The notes beneath the pieces are model-generated. The model worked only from the letters and a program-made list of their open reading frames with translations. It was not told the origin of the DNA and ran no database searches. A stretch of 64,000 nt of DNA, from positions 1,917,501-1,981,500 of the forward strand of contig NZ_CP051461.1 of the NCBI RefSeq assembly GCF_012584515.1, in the 5' to 3' direction. Shown piece after piece: positions 8,495-17,652 of this stretch. Numbering within the stretch: position 1 is the stretch's first letter; each line of letters begins with the position of its first letter. The DNA comes from Polaromonas vacuolata (lineage in GTDB: Bacteria > Pseudomonadota > Gammaproteobacteria > Burkholderiales > Burkholderiaceae_C). Made by a program: the position numbers and the translations under genes.

Positions 8495-9190
8495 TCAGAC
8501 TTCCAGCCACTCTTTGCGAATATCAACGTCAGCCCTGAGACTATCGGGCGTGCCCTCGAACACTATACTGCCGTGGCCCATCACCATAACGCGGTCTGAA
8601 ATTGCCATGGCAATCGTTAATTTTTGCTCAATCAGCAGCACCGAAATACCCCTGGCCTTGAGAGTTTGTAAATACTGACCAACCAGTTCGACTATTTTTG
8701 GTGCCAAGCCTTCTGTGGGCTCGTCAATAATGATCAGGTCTGGGTCGCCCATGAGGGTTCGGCACAGCGTCAACATTTGCTGCTCACCGCCCGAAAGTAC
8801 GCCGGCTTCGGTATGCTGGCGCTCTAATAAACGCGGAAACATGGCGTACATATCGTCAAAGCTCCAGCGCGATCCTTTGCCCTTGCCTTTTTGACCCAGT
8901 AGCAAGTTTTGATGCACCGTGAGTTTGGGGAAAATGTCCCGGTTCTCAGGCACATAACCCAAACCTAGATGCGCAATTTCATAGGCTTTTTTACCCACAA
9001 TTTCGACGCCATCCCAGTCAATAGAACCGTTGCAATCGACCAAACCCATGATGGCTTTGGCAGTGGTGGAGCGGCCAGAACCGTTACGCCCCAATAGCGC
9101 TACGATTTCGCCTTTACCAATCGCAAAAGACACGCCATGCAGCACATGGCTCTTGCCGTAAAAAGCATGCAGGTTTTCAAGTTTTAGCAT
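8495..9190 (-). CDS. livF: Branched-chain-type ABC transporter ATP-binding protein (LivF-like), Walker A Lys replaced by Arg
   Basis: 231 residues from ATG 9190, one base after the livG stop; the longer upstream reading would run into livG. LivF features are MLKLENLHAFYGKSHVLHGV at the start, the signature LSGGEQQMLTLCRTL, Walker B LIIIDEPTEGLAP and the H-loop region replaced by VLLIEQ as is usual in LivF. The Walker A loop reads GRNGSGRST: the P-loop lysine is an arginine (codon CGC in the reverse complement near 9078). That normally weakens ATP binding and hydrolysis, unless tolerated in this LivF lineage. It energises import with LivG through the LivHM permeases. The window sequence is otherwise intact. 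Confidence 0.92.
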   Translation of the reverse strand: MLKLENLHAFYGKSHVLHGVSFAIGKGEIVALLGRNGSGRSTTAKAIMGLVDCNGSIDWDGVEIVGKKAYEIAHLGLGYVPENRDIFPKLTVHQNLLLGQKGKGKGSRWSFDDMYAMFPRLLERQHTEAGVLSGGEQQMLTLCRTLMGDPDLIIIDEPTEGLAPKIVELVGQYLQTLKARGISVLLIEQKLTIAMAISDRVMVMGHGSIVFEGTPDSLRADVDIRKEWLEV

Positions 9191-9191
9191 T

Positions 9192-9971
9192 TCAATGTCC
9201 CCCGGCCTGCTGGTCTGCAACTGATGAGCCTAAATAGGCTTCTTGCACGCGTTGATCGGCACGCACGGCTTGTGGCTCGTCATAAGCGATCACCTCGCCA
9301 TAAACGATAACGGCAATTTTGTCGGCCAAGCCAAACACCACGCCCATGTCGTGTTCGACCGTGAGCAGCGTTTTGCCAACCGTGACTTCTTTAATCAAGG
9401 TGATGAAGCGGCTGGTCTCAGAACGGCTCATACCTGCTGTTGGTTCGTCCAACAAAATCACGCTGGCACCGCCGGCAATAGTGATGCCAATTTCCAGTGC
9501 GCGTTGTTCGGCATAGGTCAAATTGGTGGCTAACACGTCGCGTTTTTTGTCCAGCTTAATCATTTGCATGAGCTCTTCAGTGCGCGCGTTGGCGTCGGTC
9601 AAATCAGCCAAAAATTTAAAAATCGTGTATTTGTAACCCAAGCTCCAAAGCACACCGCAACGCAGATTTTCAAAGACACTGAGTTTAGGAAAAATATTCG
9701 TGATTTGAAAACTACGCGACAAACCCATGCGATTTATCTCAAACGGTTTTTTGCCGCCAATGCTTTGTCCATTGAGCAGCACCTCTCCACTAGTGGGCGC
9801 TAAGCGGCCACTGATGAGGTTAAACAGCGTGGACTTACCCGCGCCGTTAGGCCCAATAATGCCGACTCGTTCACCCGCTGCCACCTTCAAACTGGCACCG
9901 CGAATAATCTCGGTCTTACCAAAGCTCTTACGCAAATCTTTAAGCTCAAGCGAGCAGGTCTGGCTATTCAT
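9192..9971 (-). CDS. livG: Branched-chain-type ABC transporter ATP-binding protein (LivG-like)
   Basis: 259 residues from ATG 9971 (starting MNSQTCSLELKDLRKSFG), chosen because this ATG overlaps the livM stop by four bases (ATGA). The Walker A motif GPNGAGKST is canonical, followed by the LivG-type Q-loop segment SRSFQITNIFPKLSVFENL. Walker B is VILLDEPTAGMS and the switch region is VEHDMGVVFGLAD. The signature motif is atypical: LTYAEQRALEIG rather than LSGGQ, as is common in LivG proteins. It pairs with the neighbouring LivF to drive the importer. One base separates its stop from the livF start, so the two are co-translated. Confidence 0.93.
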   Translation of the reverse strand: MNSQTCSLELKDLRKSFGKTEIIRGASLKVAAGERVGIIGPNGAGKSTLFNLISGRLAPTSGEVLLNGQSIGGKKPFEINRMGLSRSFQITNIFPKLSVFENLRCGVLWSLGYKYTIFKFLADLTDANARTEELMQMIKLDKKRDVLATNLTYAEQRALEIGITIAGGASVILLDEPTAGMSRSETSRFITLIKEVTVGKTLLTVEHDMGVVFGLADKIAVIVYGEVIAYDEPQAVRADQRVQEAYLGSSVADQQAGGH

Positions 9972-11260
9972 GACGACTCTCTTTGCTTGATTTGATTTTC
10001 TATGTCGTTTTGAATCACGCCCCATTGCAAGGCAAAGCGGCGGCGCAGCAACTCAAATAGGCTAAAACCTATGATGCCCAACAGACCCGCGTACAACCAA
10101 GTCATAAGACTTTGGGTGTTCAACGCCATGCCTAAAAATTCAAGCTCAGCGCCCAAGGCGGATTTAAGTTGCAGGTGATAAAGCATCTCTAGCGCAGCAA
10201 ACGCGCCCAACAGACCAATGATTGCGGTGACGCTCAAACCTAGATAAAGCCAGGCTAATTCTTTAAGCCGACCGAATTGGACTAGCCGCAAATTCATCAT
10301 GATTAAGCTGGCCACGCCGCCGGGCGCAAACATAACCATAAACATAAAGATTAAGCCCACATACAGCAACCAAGCCATGGTTAGCTCAGACAACCAAACC
10401 AGCGCTAACACCAAGAGGCCAGCGCCAATAATTGGCCCGAAAAAGAAGGTTGCACCGCCAAGAAAAGTAAACAATAAAAAGCTGCCAGAGCGCAGCCCAC
10501 TGACGACTTCTGCGGTCACTATTTCAGAATTAATTGCCGCTAATCCACCGCCAATACCAGCGAAAAAACCGGCCACTATAAAGGCGTAATAGCGCACGCG
10601 CTGAGTGTCATAACCGATGAACTCTACGCGTTCTGGATTGTCCCGCACCGCGTTAAGAATACGGCCCAATGGCGTGCGGGTGAAGGCAAACATTGCAGCG
10701 GTGCAGACAAAGCAATAAACCGCAATCAAGTAATAAACCTGTATTTGCGGCCCAAAGCTAATCCCAAAAAAAGTTGTGCCATATGTGCGGTTGGTAGTGA
10801 TACCACCCTCGCCGCCAAAGAACTCAGGAAACATCAAAGACATGGCAAACACCAATTCGCCAACACCTAGGGTAATCATGGCAAAGGTAGTACCGGCTTT
10901 TTTAGTGGTGACATAGCCAAAAAGAATCGCAAAAACCAAACCAGCCAAACCACCCACTAGCGGTATCAATGGCAAAGGAATGTAGAGCGTGCCCTTTGAG
11001 GCCAGATTCATTGCATGAATCGACATAAAAGCACCCAAGCCGGAATACACCGCGTGGCCAAAACTAAGCATGCCGCCCTGGCCTAGCAAGATGTTGTAGC
11101 TCAAGCAAATGATGACCAAAAACCCGGCCTGCGACAGCATGGTGAGCGACAAACTACTGCTTAAAAGTAAAGGCGCTGCCAGAAGCAACAAGGCATAAGC
11201 GCCCCAAAGTGTCCAGCGGCCGGTATTACGCTTTTTCAAATTAATCACAAGTGCGTTCAT
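9968..11260 (-). CDS. livM: Branched-chain-type ABC transporter permease (LivM-like)
   Basis: 430 residues, longer than a minimal LivM (about 320). The core has the LivM signatures SYNILLGQGGMLSFGHAVYSGLG, GLVFAILFGYVTTKKAGTTFAMITLGVGE and GRILNAVRDNPERVEFIGYD, in about ten membrane segments. The extra length is a C-terminal pair of hydrophobic segments (about residues 335-360 and 385-410) plus a charged tail, a feature also seen in other long LivM homologues. It forms the inner-membrane channel with LivH. The gene lies 3 bp after livH and overlaps livG by four bases. Confidence 0.93.
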   Translation of the reverse strand: MNALVINLKKRNTGRWTLWGAYALLLLAAPLLLSSSLSLTMLSQAGFLVIICLSYNILLGQGGMLSFGHAVYSGLGAFMSIHAMNLASKGTLYIPLPLIPLVGGLAGLVFAILFGYVTTKKAGTTFAMITLGVGELVFAMSLMFPEFFGGEGGITTNRTYGTTFFGISFGPQIQVYYLIAVYCFVCTAAMFAFTRTPLGRILNAVRDNPERVEFIGYDTQRVRYYAFIVAGFFAGIGGGLAAINSEIVTAEVVSGLRSGSFLLFTFLGGATFFFGPIIGAGLLVLALVWLSELTMAWLLYVGLIFMFMVMFAPGGVASLIMMNLRLVQFGRLKELAWLYLGLSVTAIIGLLGAFAALEMLYHLQLKSALGAELEFLGMALNTQSLMTWLYAGLLGIIGFSLFELLRRRFALQWGVIQNDIENQIKQRESS

Positions 11261-11263
11261 GAA

Positions 11264-12217
11264 TCAGCCCTCCCGCGTGCCGAGTAAGCCCTTGGGCCGA
11301 AAAATCAACATCATCACCAGCAGTAAATAAGGCAGTATTGGCGCGACTTGTGCGATGGTGAGTTTGAGCAGCGGGTAACCAAAAGTAGCCGGCCCAACCG
11401 CCACACCCATTTGTGCCAGCACACTCATGGCGGAATGGTCTAGAGCGATCGCAAAGGTTTGCAGCAAACCAATTAAAAGCGAGGCTAAAAAAGCACCACT
11501 CAGTGAGCCCATACCACCCACGACCACCACCACAAAGATAATGGCGCCAATTGAGCCAGCCATTGACGGCTCAGTGATAAAGGTATTGCCGCCAATCACG
11601 CCAGCAAGACCGGCTAAGGCCGCACCACCGCCGAACACCAACATAAAAACGCGCGGCACATTGTGGCCAAGTGACTGCACGGTCTCCGGATGCGTTAACG
11701 CAGCTTGGATCACCAATCCAATACGAGTGCGGGTAATTAGCAGCCATATGCTTAGCAGCATCAGCATGGCTAGCAACATGATGAAGGCGCGGGACTTTGG
11801 AAAGTCAGTGCCGTAAATGGTAAAAAAAGCGCCTTGCAAGCCAGACGGTAGCGGGTATTGCACCGCCGACCTGCCCCAGACCAATTGCACCAACTCCAAC
11901 AACAAATAAGAAAGGCCAAAGGTAATCAATAACTCTGGTACGTGACCAAATTTATGCACACGGCGCAGGCAAAAACGTTCAAACGCCGCGCCCATGGCAA
12001 ACACCAACATAGGCGCAATTAATAAGGCCCACCAAAACCCCACCACTTGCGAGATGCTGTAGGCAAAATAAGCGCCCACCATGTAAAACGAAGTGTGGGC
12101 AAAATTGAGCACGCCCATCATGCTAAAGATAAGCGTCAAACCAGCGCTAAGCATGAATAACAGCAAGCCGTAACTCAAGCCGTTGAGCAGCGAGATGGTG
12201 AAAAATTCCATATTCAT
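11264..12217 (-). CDS. livH: Branched-chain-type ABC transporter permease (LivH-like)
   Basis: 317 residues, mostly hydrophobic, with the LivH hallmarks LNGLSYGLLLFMLSAGLTLIFSMMGVLNFAH near the N-terminus (in a membrane re-entry region) and the cytoplasmic VVVVGGMGSLSGAFLASLLIG motif near residue 235. The protein ends with FRPKGLLG, also typical. It partners LivM as the second permease subunit. It is the first permease gene after the substrate-binding protein, with a 98-bp gap that contains a strong hairpin. Confidence 0.93.
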   Translation of the reverse strand: MNMEFFTISLLNGLSYGLLLFMLSAGLTLIFSMMGVLNFAHTSFYMVGAYFAYSISQVVGFWWALLIAPMLVFAMGAAFERFCLRRVHKFGHVPELLITFGLSYLLLELVQLVWGRSAVQYPLPSGLQGAFFTIYGTDFPKSRAFIMLLAMLMLLSIWLLITRTRIGLVIQAALTHPETVQSLGHNVPRVFMLVFGGGAALAGLAGVIGGNTFITEPSMAGSIGAIIFVVVVVGGMGSLSGAFLASLLIGLLQTFAIALDHSAMSVLAQMGVAVGPATFGYPLLKLTIAQVAPILPYLLLVMMLIFRPKGLLGTREG

Positions 12218-12264
12218 TGAGCGCCCTGATAAAAATTGATTGTCATGACTTCAGGACATTAAAA

Positions 12265-12294
12265 GGCCCGGGATTCTTGATTAAGACCCGGGCC
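12265..12294 (-). terminator. Intercistronic hairpin between the binding-protein gene and livH
   Basis: GGCCCGGG (12265-12272) pairs with CCCGGGCC (12287-12294), and an inner TCTT/AAGA pair extends the stem. On the minus strand the stem is followed by TTTTAATG, giving a weak intrinsic terminator shape. Such structures after ABC binding-protein genes commonly cut downstream transcription or protect the upstream mRNA, so that binding protein exceeds permease. Confidence 0.7.
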
Positions 12295-12315
12295 GATGAG
12301 CAGCAATACAGGATT

Positions 12316-13638
12316 TTAAAAAGGCCGCTTCATCTGGCAAGACGTTGGTGTGCTCGCAACATAGGGCTCGTAATACTTCACAGGCACAAAGGTGTAGCCG
12401 GTGTTTTCTTCATCTAAGGGGAATTTACCGCCGGCTTTTTCCCAACGTGTCACGAACAGACCTTGCTGCAACTGGTGATCCGTTTTACGCATTTGAACTT
12501 CGCCGTTAAAGCTGTTAAAGCGCAAGCCTTCCATGGCTTTAGCAACTTGCAAAGCGTCTGTTGATTTGGCTTTGGCCATACCTTCAATCAGCATGGTGTA
12601 GGCGTGAAAGATGGCGAAAGTATAAAAATCGTCGTTAAAACGTTTGTCGTACTCTTTGCTCAATGCTTCGATTTCACCGCCCATATTCATGTGACCATAA
12701 CCGACCATATAAACGCGGCCAGCAGAACCTGCGCCCAATGTAGTCGGTGTGCCCGTCACGCTGCCGTAGTAGGTGTAGAACTTCACGTTAGACAAACCAG
12801 CTTCATTCGCCGCCTTAATTAGCAGCGACAAGTCAGAACCCCAATTGCCAGTAATCACAGTGTCGGCACCAGACTGCTTAATTTTAGCGATGTAGGGGGC
12901 GAAATCACGTACCTGAGCCAGCGGGTGCAGGTCTTCGCCAACGATTTGAATGTCAGGTCTTTTAGTCGCTAAGTTAGCCTTGGCGAATTTAGCGACTTGC
13001 TGACCATGCGAGTAATTTTGATTAATCAGGTAGACCTTTTTAATCGTCGGCTGGTCTTTCATATAAGTGGTCAGTGCTTCCATTTTCATGGAGGTATCTG
13101 CATCCAACCTAAAGTGCCAGAAATCGCATTTGCTATTTGTCAGATCAGGGTCAACCGCGGCGTAATTGAGAAACACCACCTGCTTGGTCGGATTGCGTTC
13201 GTTGTGCTTTGACAGCGCATCAATAATCGCCAGTGCGGGGCCAGAACCGTTGCCCTGCACGACGTAACGAGCTCCCTGATCAATCGCAGATTTGAGAGCC
13301 ACAATAGTTTCTTGCGGGCTGAGTTTGTTGTCGATACCAATCACATCAAACTTAACGCCAGCTTTGTTTTTAAGGTTGAATTTCTCGGCTAAAAACTGAA
13401 AACCATGCAGCTGATTCGTACCCACAGCAGCCATCAGGCCAGAGAGCGGATCAAGCCAAGCGATCTTCACCGTCTGGTTCAGATTGACCGCCGCTACTGC
13501 GGGTACAGTCTTGTCGGCAGTGGCGGCAGGCTTGGCCGTTTGCGCATTCGCAATGCCCATGCAAAGCAAGCTACTGACAGCCAGCGCAATACCGGCTAGA
13601 CGAATGGGTAAAAGATGCGGGCTAACTGACTTGATCAT
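12316..13638 (-). CDS. ABC transporter substrate-binding protein (LivK-type, periplasmic)
   Basis: 440 residues with a clear Sec signal peptide (LAGIALAVSSLLCMGIANA, cleavage near residue 32), then a Lys/Ala/Thr/Pro-rich spacer of about 20 residues before the type I periplasmic fold begins at VKIAWLDPLSGLMAAVGTNQ. This is the PBP1/LivK arrangement with two Rossmann lobes (VIGIDNKLSPQETIVALKS; ADTVITGNWGSDLSLLIKAA). It captures the ligand in the periplasm for LivHMGF encoded immediately downstream. Neighbouring acyl-CoA ligase and beta-oxidation genes suggest an organic-acid ligand rather than an amino acid; that is inference from context. Confidence 0.92.
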   Translation of the reverse strand: MIKSVSPHLLPIRLAGIALAVSSLLCMGIANAQTAKPAATADKTVPAVAAVNLNQTVKIAWLDPLSGLMAAVGTNQLHGFQFLAEKFNLKNKAGVKFDVIGIDNKLSPQETIVALKSAIDQGARYVVQGNGSGPALAIIDALSKHNERNPTKQVVFLNYAAVDPDLTNSKCDFWHFRLDADTSMKMEALTTYMKDQPTIKKVYLINQNYSHGQQVAKFAKANLATKRPDIQIVGEDLHPLAQVRDFAPYIAKIKQSGADTVITGNWGSDLSLLIKAANEAGLSNVKFYTYYGSVTGTPTTLGAGSAGRVYMVGYGHMNMGGEIEALSKEYDKRFNDDFYTFAIFHAYTMLIEGMAKAKSTDALQVAKAMEGLRFNSFNGEVQMRKTDHQLQQGLFVTRWEKAGGKFPLDEENTGYTFVPVKYYEPYVASTPTSCQMKRPF

Positions 13639-13774
13639 GACTTGTCTCCATTTATTGGCTAATACTGGTTTGACTCGATTGCGACATCAAGCCTTGAGAT
13701 TAGGTGATAAATAAAATTTTTAGGGGAGGGATTGCCCTAAAACTTGTCACTAAAGAGACTGGTTAGCCAACGCC

Positions 13775-13806
13775 CAAGGCATTCCCGCGTCAGGGTGAAT
13801 GCCTTG
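13775..13806. terminator. Inverted repeat between acyl-CoA ligase and binding-protein genes
   Basis: CAAGGCATTC (13775-13784) pairs with GAATGCCTTG (13797-13806), a 10-bp perfect stem with a 12-nt loop, 20 bp past the acyl-CoA ligase stop on the minus strand. No T-run follows, so it is either a factor-dependent terminator, an mRNA-stabilising hairpin or an attenuator. Confidence 0.5.
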
Positions 13807-13825
13807 TGCCGATTAAAGGGTTTTA

Positions 13826-15475
13826 TTAAGCACTTGGAAGCTTGTAGTCCTTGAGCATTTCACGCAATTTTGTCTTCAGGATCTTGCCGGTAGCGCCTAG
13901 CGGTATGGCATCGACAAACACCACATCGTCTGGGATTTGCCACTTCGCAGTTTTGCCTTCATAAAAGCTCAAGAGCTCTTCACGTGTGACCTGCATGCCT
14001 GGCCTTACCAGTACCGCCACAATCGGCCGCTCGTCCCATTTTGGATGGACAACACCGATGCAGGCAGCCATAGCTACGGCTGGGTGGGCAACGGCAATAT
14101 TTTCGATATCAATAGAGCTAATCCATTCACCACCAGACTTAATCACGTCCTTGCTGCGATCAGTAATTTGCAGATAGCCATCGGCGTCTATAGTGCCCAC
14201 GTCGCCAGTCGGGAACCAGCCGTCAACTAAAGGACTTTGACCTTCGCTTTTGTAATAGTCATGCACTACCCAAGGGCCTTTGACGTACAAGTCGCCGTAG
14301 GTTTTACCGTCCCACGGCAGCTCGGATCCGTTATCGCCAACTATCTTCATATCGACGCCGTAAATCGAGCGTCCTTGCTTAAGCAAAATTGCCATGCGTT
14401 CTTCTTCGCTGAGTGCATCGTGCTTGTTTTTAAGCGTGCAAAGCGTGCCCAGCGGGCTCATTTCTGTCATACCCCAAGCGTGTAATACCTCTATCCCGTA
14501 ATCATCTTTAAAAGCCCGAATCATGGCGGGCGGGCAGGCGGAACCGCCAATCACCGTGCGGCGTAAAGTAGAGAACTTCAGACCTGCCGGTTTAAGGTGA
14601 CCGAGCAACATCTGCCACACGGTAGGCACGCCAGCGGCGTAAGTGACTTTTTCAGACTCGATCAATTCGTAAATTGATTTGCCATCCATTGCCGGGCCAG
14701 GAAAGACTAATTTCGCGCCGGTTAAGGCGGCAGAATATGGAATGCCCCACGCGTTGACGTGGAACATGGGCACGACTGGCAGTATTGCGTCGCGCGCAGA
14801 AATACACATCACGTCCGGTAGCGCTGCGGCAAATGCATGCAGCGTACTAGAGCGGTGGCTATACAAAGCTGCCTTAGGATTGCCGGTAGTGCCGCTGGTG
14901 TAGCACATGCTTGAGGCGGTGTTCTCATCAAAGCTAGGCCAGACGTAGTCGTCGGTTTGTGCGTTGATTAAGGCCTCGTAGCTGATTAGGTTTGGAATAC
15001 CGCTGTCTGTAGGCAGCTTGTCTTCATCGCACAGCGCGACGAAATGTTTAATCGTGTGGCATTTCGCATGCACTGCTTGCACCAAAGGCAAAAAGCTCAT
15101 GTCAAAGCACAGTACTTGGTCCTCAGCGTGGTTGGCAATCCAAGCAATTTGATCCGGATGTAGGCGTGGATTTACGGTGTGCAGAACGCGGCCAGAGCCA
15201 CTCACGCCGTAGTAAAGCTCGAAGTGTCGATAACCATTCCAAGCCAAAGTGGCGACACGATCGCTGAACGCCAAATTCAAACCGTCAAGTGCATTGGCCA
15301 GTTGACGCGCACGTTTAGCACTGGCTTTGTAGGTGTAGCGGTGAATATCGCCTTCGACTCTGCGCGAAACTATTTCAGCATCGCCGTGGTGGCGCTCTGC
15401 AAACTCTATCAGCCCTGAAATCAGCAGCGGTTGGCTTTGCATTAGACCTAGCATGGGTATCGTTCCTATAGTCAT
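13826..15475 (-). CDS. Fatty-acid/medium-chain acyl-CoA ligase (AMP-forming)
   Basis: 549 residues of the adenylate-forming (ANL) superfamily. The P-loop-like A3 motif is YTSGTTGNPKA (192-202 region). Later motifs are HAWGMTEMSPLG, TGDVGTIDADGYLQITDRSKDVIKSGGEW and the C-terminal catalytic lysine in GATGKILKTKLR. It activates a carboxylic acid to its acyl-CoA with ATP via an acyl-adenylate. Length and motif spelling resemble the AlkK / medium-chain group. It is the first gene of the minus-strand catabolic block and is divergent from selO. It would supply acyl-CoA for the dehydrogenase, hydratase and thiolase downstream. Confidence 0.92.
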   Translation of the reverse strand: MTIGTIPMLGLMQSQPLLISGLIEFAERHHGDAEIVSRRVEGDIHRYTYKASAKRARQLANALDGLNLAFSDRVATLAWNGYRHFELYYGVSGSGRVLHTVNPRLHPDQIAWIANHAEDQVLCFDMSFLPLVQAVHAKCHTIKHFVALCDEDKLPTDSGIPNLISYEALINAQTDDYVWPSFDENTASSMCYTSGTTGNPKAALYSHRSSTLHAFAAALPDVMCISARDAILPVVPMFHVNAWGIPYSAALTGAKLVFPGPAMDGKSIYELIESEKVTYAAGVPTVWQMLLGHLKPAGLKFSTLRRTVIGGSACPPAMIRAFKDDYGIEVLHAWGMTEMSPLGTLCTLKNKHDALSEEERMAILLKQGRSIYGVDMKIVGDNGSELPWDGKTYGDLYVKGPWVVHDYYKSEGQSPLVDGWFPTGDVGTIDADGYLQITDRSKDVIKSGGEWISSIDIENIAVAHPAVAMAACIGVVHPKWDERPIVAVLVRPGMQVTREELLSFYEGKTAKWQIPDDVVFVDAIPLGATGKILKTKLREMLKDYKLPSA

Positions 15476-15596
15476 AGTGTTAAATAAGTAAACAAGTTAT
15501 TTGTTTCAACCCCGATCATGCCCCAGAGTTACGCGCTGTCTGCGCGGGAATCCCCGTGAATCCGCAAGCTTTAGTCCAGTAAGAGACAATATTTTG

Positions 15597-17069
15597 ATGA
15601 GCAACACCATTTCCGTCGCCACTTTTCCGGCCCAAGCTTGGCGTAATAGCTTCGCTAATTTAGGCGATGCATTCTTTACCCGGTTACAACCCCAAGCATT
15701 ACCAGACCCGTATTGGGTTAGTCGCAACCATTCCTTAGCCCGAGAATTAGGCTTAGAAGAAAACTGGTTTGCATCACAAGAAGCGCTAGACAGTTTGAGC
15801 GGCAATTGTGTATTGCCTGGCTCTGAGCCAATGGCTAGTGTCTACAGTGGACATCAATTTGGCCAATGGGCCGGTCAGCTCGGCGATGGACGAGCGATCC
15901 TATTAGGTGAGCTGCTAACCCCCCAAGGTCAGCGTGAAATTCAACTCAAGGGGGCGGGACGAACCCCATACTCCCGCATGGGCGACGGCCGCGCTGTTTT
16001 GCGCAGCTCGATTCGCGAATACTTATGCTCAGAAGCCATGCACGGCTTAGGCATAGCCACCACACGCGCACTTGGTGTGAGTGGCTCGGACGCAGCGGTA
16101 CGGCGCGAAACGATTGAGACCGCCGCAGTGGTCACACGCACAGCACCCAGTTTTATTCGCTTTGGCCACTTCGAACACTTTAGCTACACCGAGCAGCACG
16201 AGTCGCTCAAAGTCTTGGCGGATTACGTCATCGATAATTTTTACCCCGACTGCCGTGATGCCAGCCAGCCGTATGCGGCGCTGCTGCAAGCGGTGAGTGA
16301 GCGCACCGCATACCTAATGGCAGACTGGCAATCGGTCGGCTTTTGTCATGGGGTGATGAATACCGACAATATGAGTATTTTGGGCCTGACAGTCGATTAC
16401 GGCCCGTTCCAGTTTTTAGATGTGTTTGATCCTTCACATGTCTGCAACCACTCCGACAACCAAGGCCGCTACGCCTATAACAAACAACCCAATATGGCTT
16501 ATTGGAACTTGTTTTGCTTGGGCCAAGCCCTACTCCCGTTGATAGACGACCAAGAACTAGCTTTGGCGGCATTAGAGCCTTTCAAGACTATTTTTCCTGA
16601 AGCCTTAGAGAACAAAATGCGCGCCAAGCTCGGTCTGCCTGACTCGCTAGTCGAAGACAAAGAACTGATTGAGCAAACTTTTTCCCTATTGGCTAACAAC
16701 AAGGTGGACTACACAATTTTTTGGCGCAAACTGGCTAGCTTTACCCCGCAAAGCGGTCACGAAGGCTTGCGTGATTTGTTCTATGACCGGGAGTCTTTCA
16801 ACGCCTGGGCCACCACTTACTCACAACGCATCAGTCCTTTAGATGCGTCAGCACGCGTTAAGCTGATGCAAAAAACAAACCCTAAGTTTGTTCTGCGAAA
16901 TCATTTGGGCGAAGAAGCCATTCGCGCGGCAAAACTTAAAGACTACTCCAAAGTAGAGACCTTGCTGATGCTGATGCAGTCCCCATTTGATGAGCATCCC
17001 GAGCACGAAAAAATGGCTGGTTTACCGCCAGACTGGGCCGCCAGCATAGAAATTAGCTGCAGCTCTTGA
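15597..17069 (+). CDS. selO: Protein adenylyltransferase SelO (YdiU/UPF0061)
   Basis: 490 residues from ATG 15597 ([11 protein letters not shown]), preferred over an upstream start at 15501 because the family begins near this point and AAGAGA precedes it. The pseudokinase-fold signatures are all present: [40 protein letters not shown], a Ser-rich [27 protein letters not shown] and the conserved C-terminal SCSS. SelO transfers AMP to protein Ser/Thr/Tyr residues and is linked to redox-stress responses. It is followed 72 bp later by msrB, another oxidative-damage gene, and the two may be one transcript. Confidence 0.95.
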   Translation: MSNTISVATFPAQAWRNSFANLGDAFFTRLQPQALPDPYWVSRNHSLARELGLEENWFASQEALDSLSGNCVLPGSEPMASVYSGHQFGQWAGQLGDGRAILLGELLTPQGQREIQLKGAGRTPYSRMGDGRAVLRSSIREYLCSEAMHGLGIATTRALGVSGSDAAVRRETIETAAVVTRTAPSFIRFGHFEHFSYTEQHESLKVLADYVIDNFYPDCRDASQPYAALLQAVSERTAYLMADWQSVGFCHGVMNTDNMSILGLTVDYGPFQFLDVFDPSHVCNHSDNQGRYAYNKQPNMAYWNLFCLGQALLPLIDDQELALAALEPFKTIFPEALENKMRAKLGLPDSLVEDKELIEQTFSLLANNKVDYTIFWRKLASFTPQSGHEGLRDLFYDRESFNAWATTYSQRISPLDASARVKLMQKTNPKFVLRNHLGEEAIRAAKLKDYSKVETLLMLMQSPFDEHPEHEKMAGLPPDWAASIEISCSS

Positions 17070-17141
17070 ACTAGTTGGGATTGGCTTCATACAGCCATCC
17101 GATTCATTTGGCACCTCTTATTACTCACAAGGAATACGGAC

Positions 17142-17552
17142 ATGAACAAAAAAATCGAAAAAACTGAAGCCGAGTGGAAAGCTGTCTTAACTGAAAAAGG
17201 CGCTGAAGCCAACGCATTCGAAGTCACAAGACACGCCGCCACAGAAAGGCCTTTTACCGGTAAATTTGATGCAGTCTGGGCCGATGGCAGCTACCACTGC
17301 ATTTGCTGCGGCAATAAGTTGTTTGACGCGTCGAGCAAGTTTGACGCAGGTTGCGGTTGGCCCAGTTTTTCCGAAGCCGCCTTACCCGGCGCAATCCGCG
17401 AAATCGTTGACCGCCAGTACGGCATGACGCGTACCGAAACAGTTTGCGCAAACTGTGACGCGCATCTAGGCCATGTTTTTCCTGATGGTCCGACCGATAC
17501 CGGTCTGCGCTACTGCATGAACTCAGCGTCGCTAGACTTTAAGCCGCAGTAA
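17142..17552 (+). CDS. msrB: Peptide-methionine (R)-S-oxide reductase MsrB
   Basis: 136 residues, typical length. The two structural zinc CxxC pairs are visible (CICCG near residue 48 and [12 protein letters not shown] near 105), together with CGWPSF and the catalytic cysteine in [10 protein letters not shown] near the C-terminus. It reduces methionine-R-sulfoxide in proteins using thioredoxin. A good Shine-Dalgarno (AAGGAA) precedes ATG 17142. A strong terminator hairpin follows at 17573-17598. The proximity to selO suggests shared oxidative-stress expression. Confidence 0.96.
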   Translation: MNKKIEKTEAEWKAVLTEKGAEANAFEVTRHAATERPFTGKFDAVWADGSYHCICCGNKLFDASSKFDAGCGWPSFSEAALPGAIREIVDRQYGMTRTETVCANCDAHLGHVFPDGPTDTGLRYCMNSASLDFKPQ

Positions 17553-17572
17553 GCACTTCTCAGAAGTAGCGC

Positions 17573-17598
17573 AATGCCCGTACTTTTTTGCGGGCATT
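17573..17598 (+). terminator. Rho-independent terminator after msrB
   Basis: AATGCCCG (17573-17580) and CGGGCATT (17591-17598) form an 8-bp stem with a T-rich loop, followed by TGTTTGTTATT. It ends the selO-msrB unit. Confidence 0.75.
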
Positions 17599-17652
17599 TG
17601 TTTGTTATTGATCTGCCATTTTTGACGTCACAAGAAAAGCCATAATCTGTCC

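Noticed and set aside
8344..8526. Minus-strand 60-codon frame between livF and fadB
   Set aside because: It overlaps the livF end, is Lys-rich from A/T tracts and contains the operator-like palindrome; it is not a convincing gene.
15501..15596. 32-residue N-terminal extension of SelO
   Set aside because: The extension is Arg/Cys-rich and unlike the family; the ATG at 15597 begins the conserved region.
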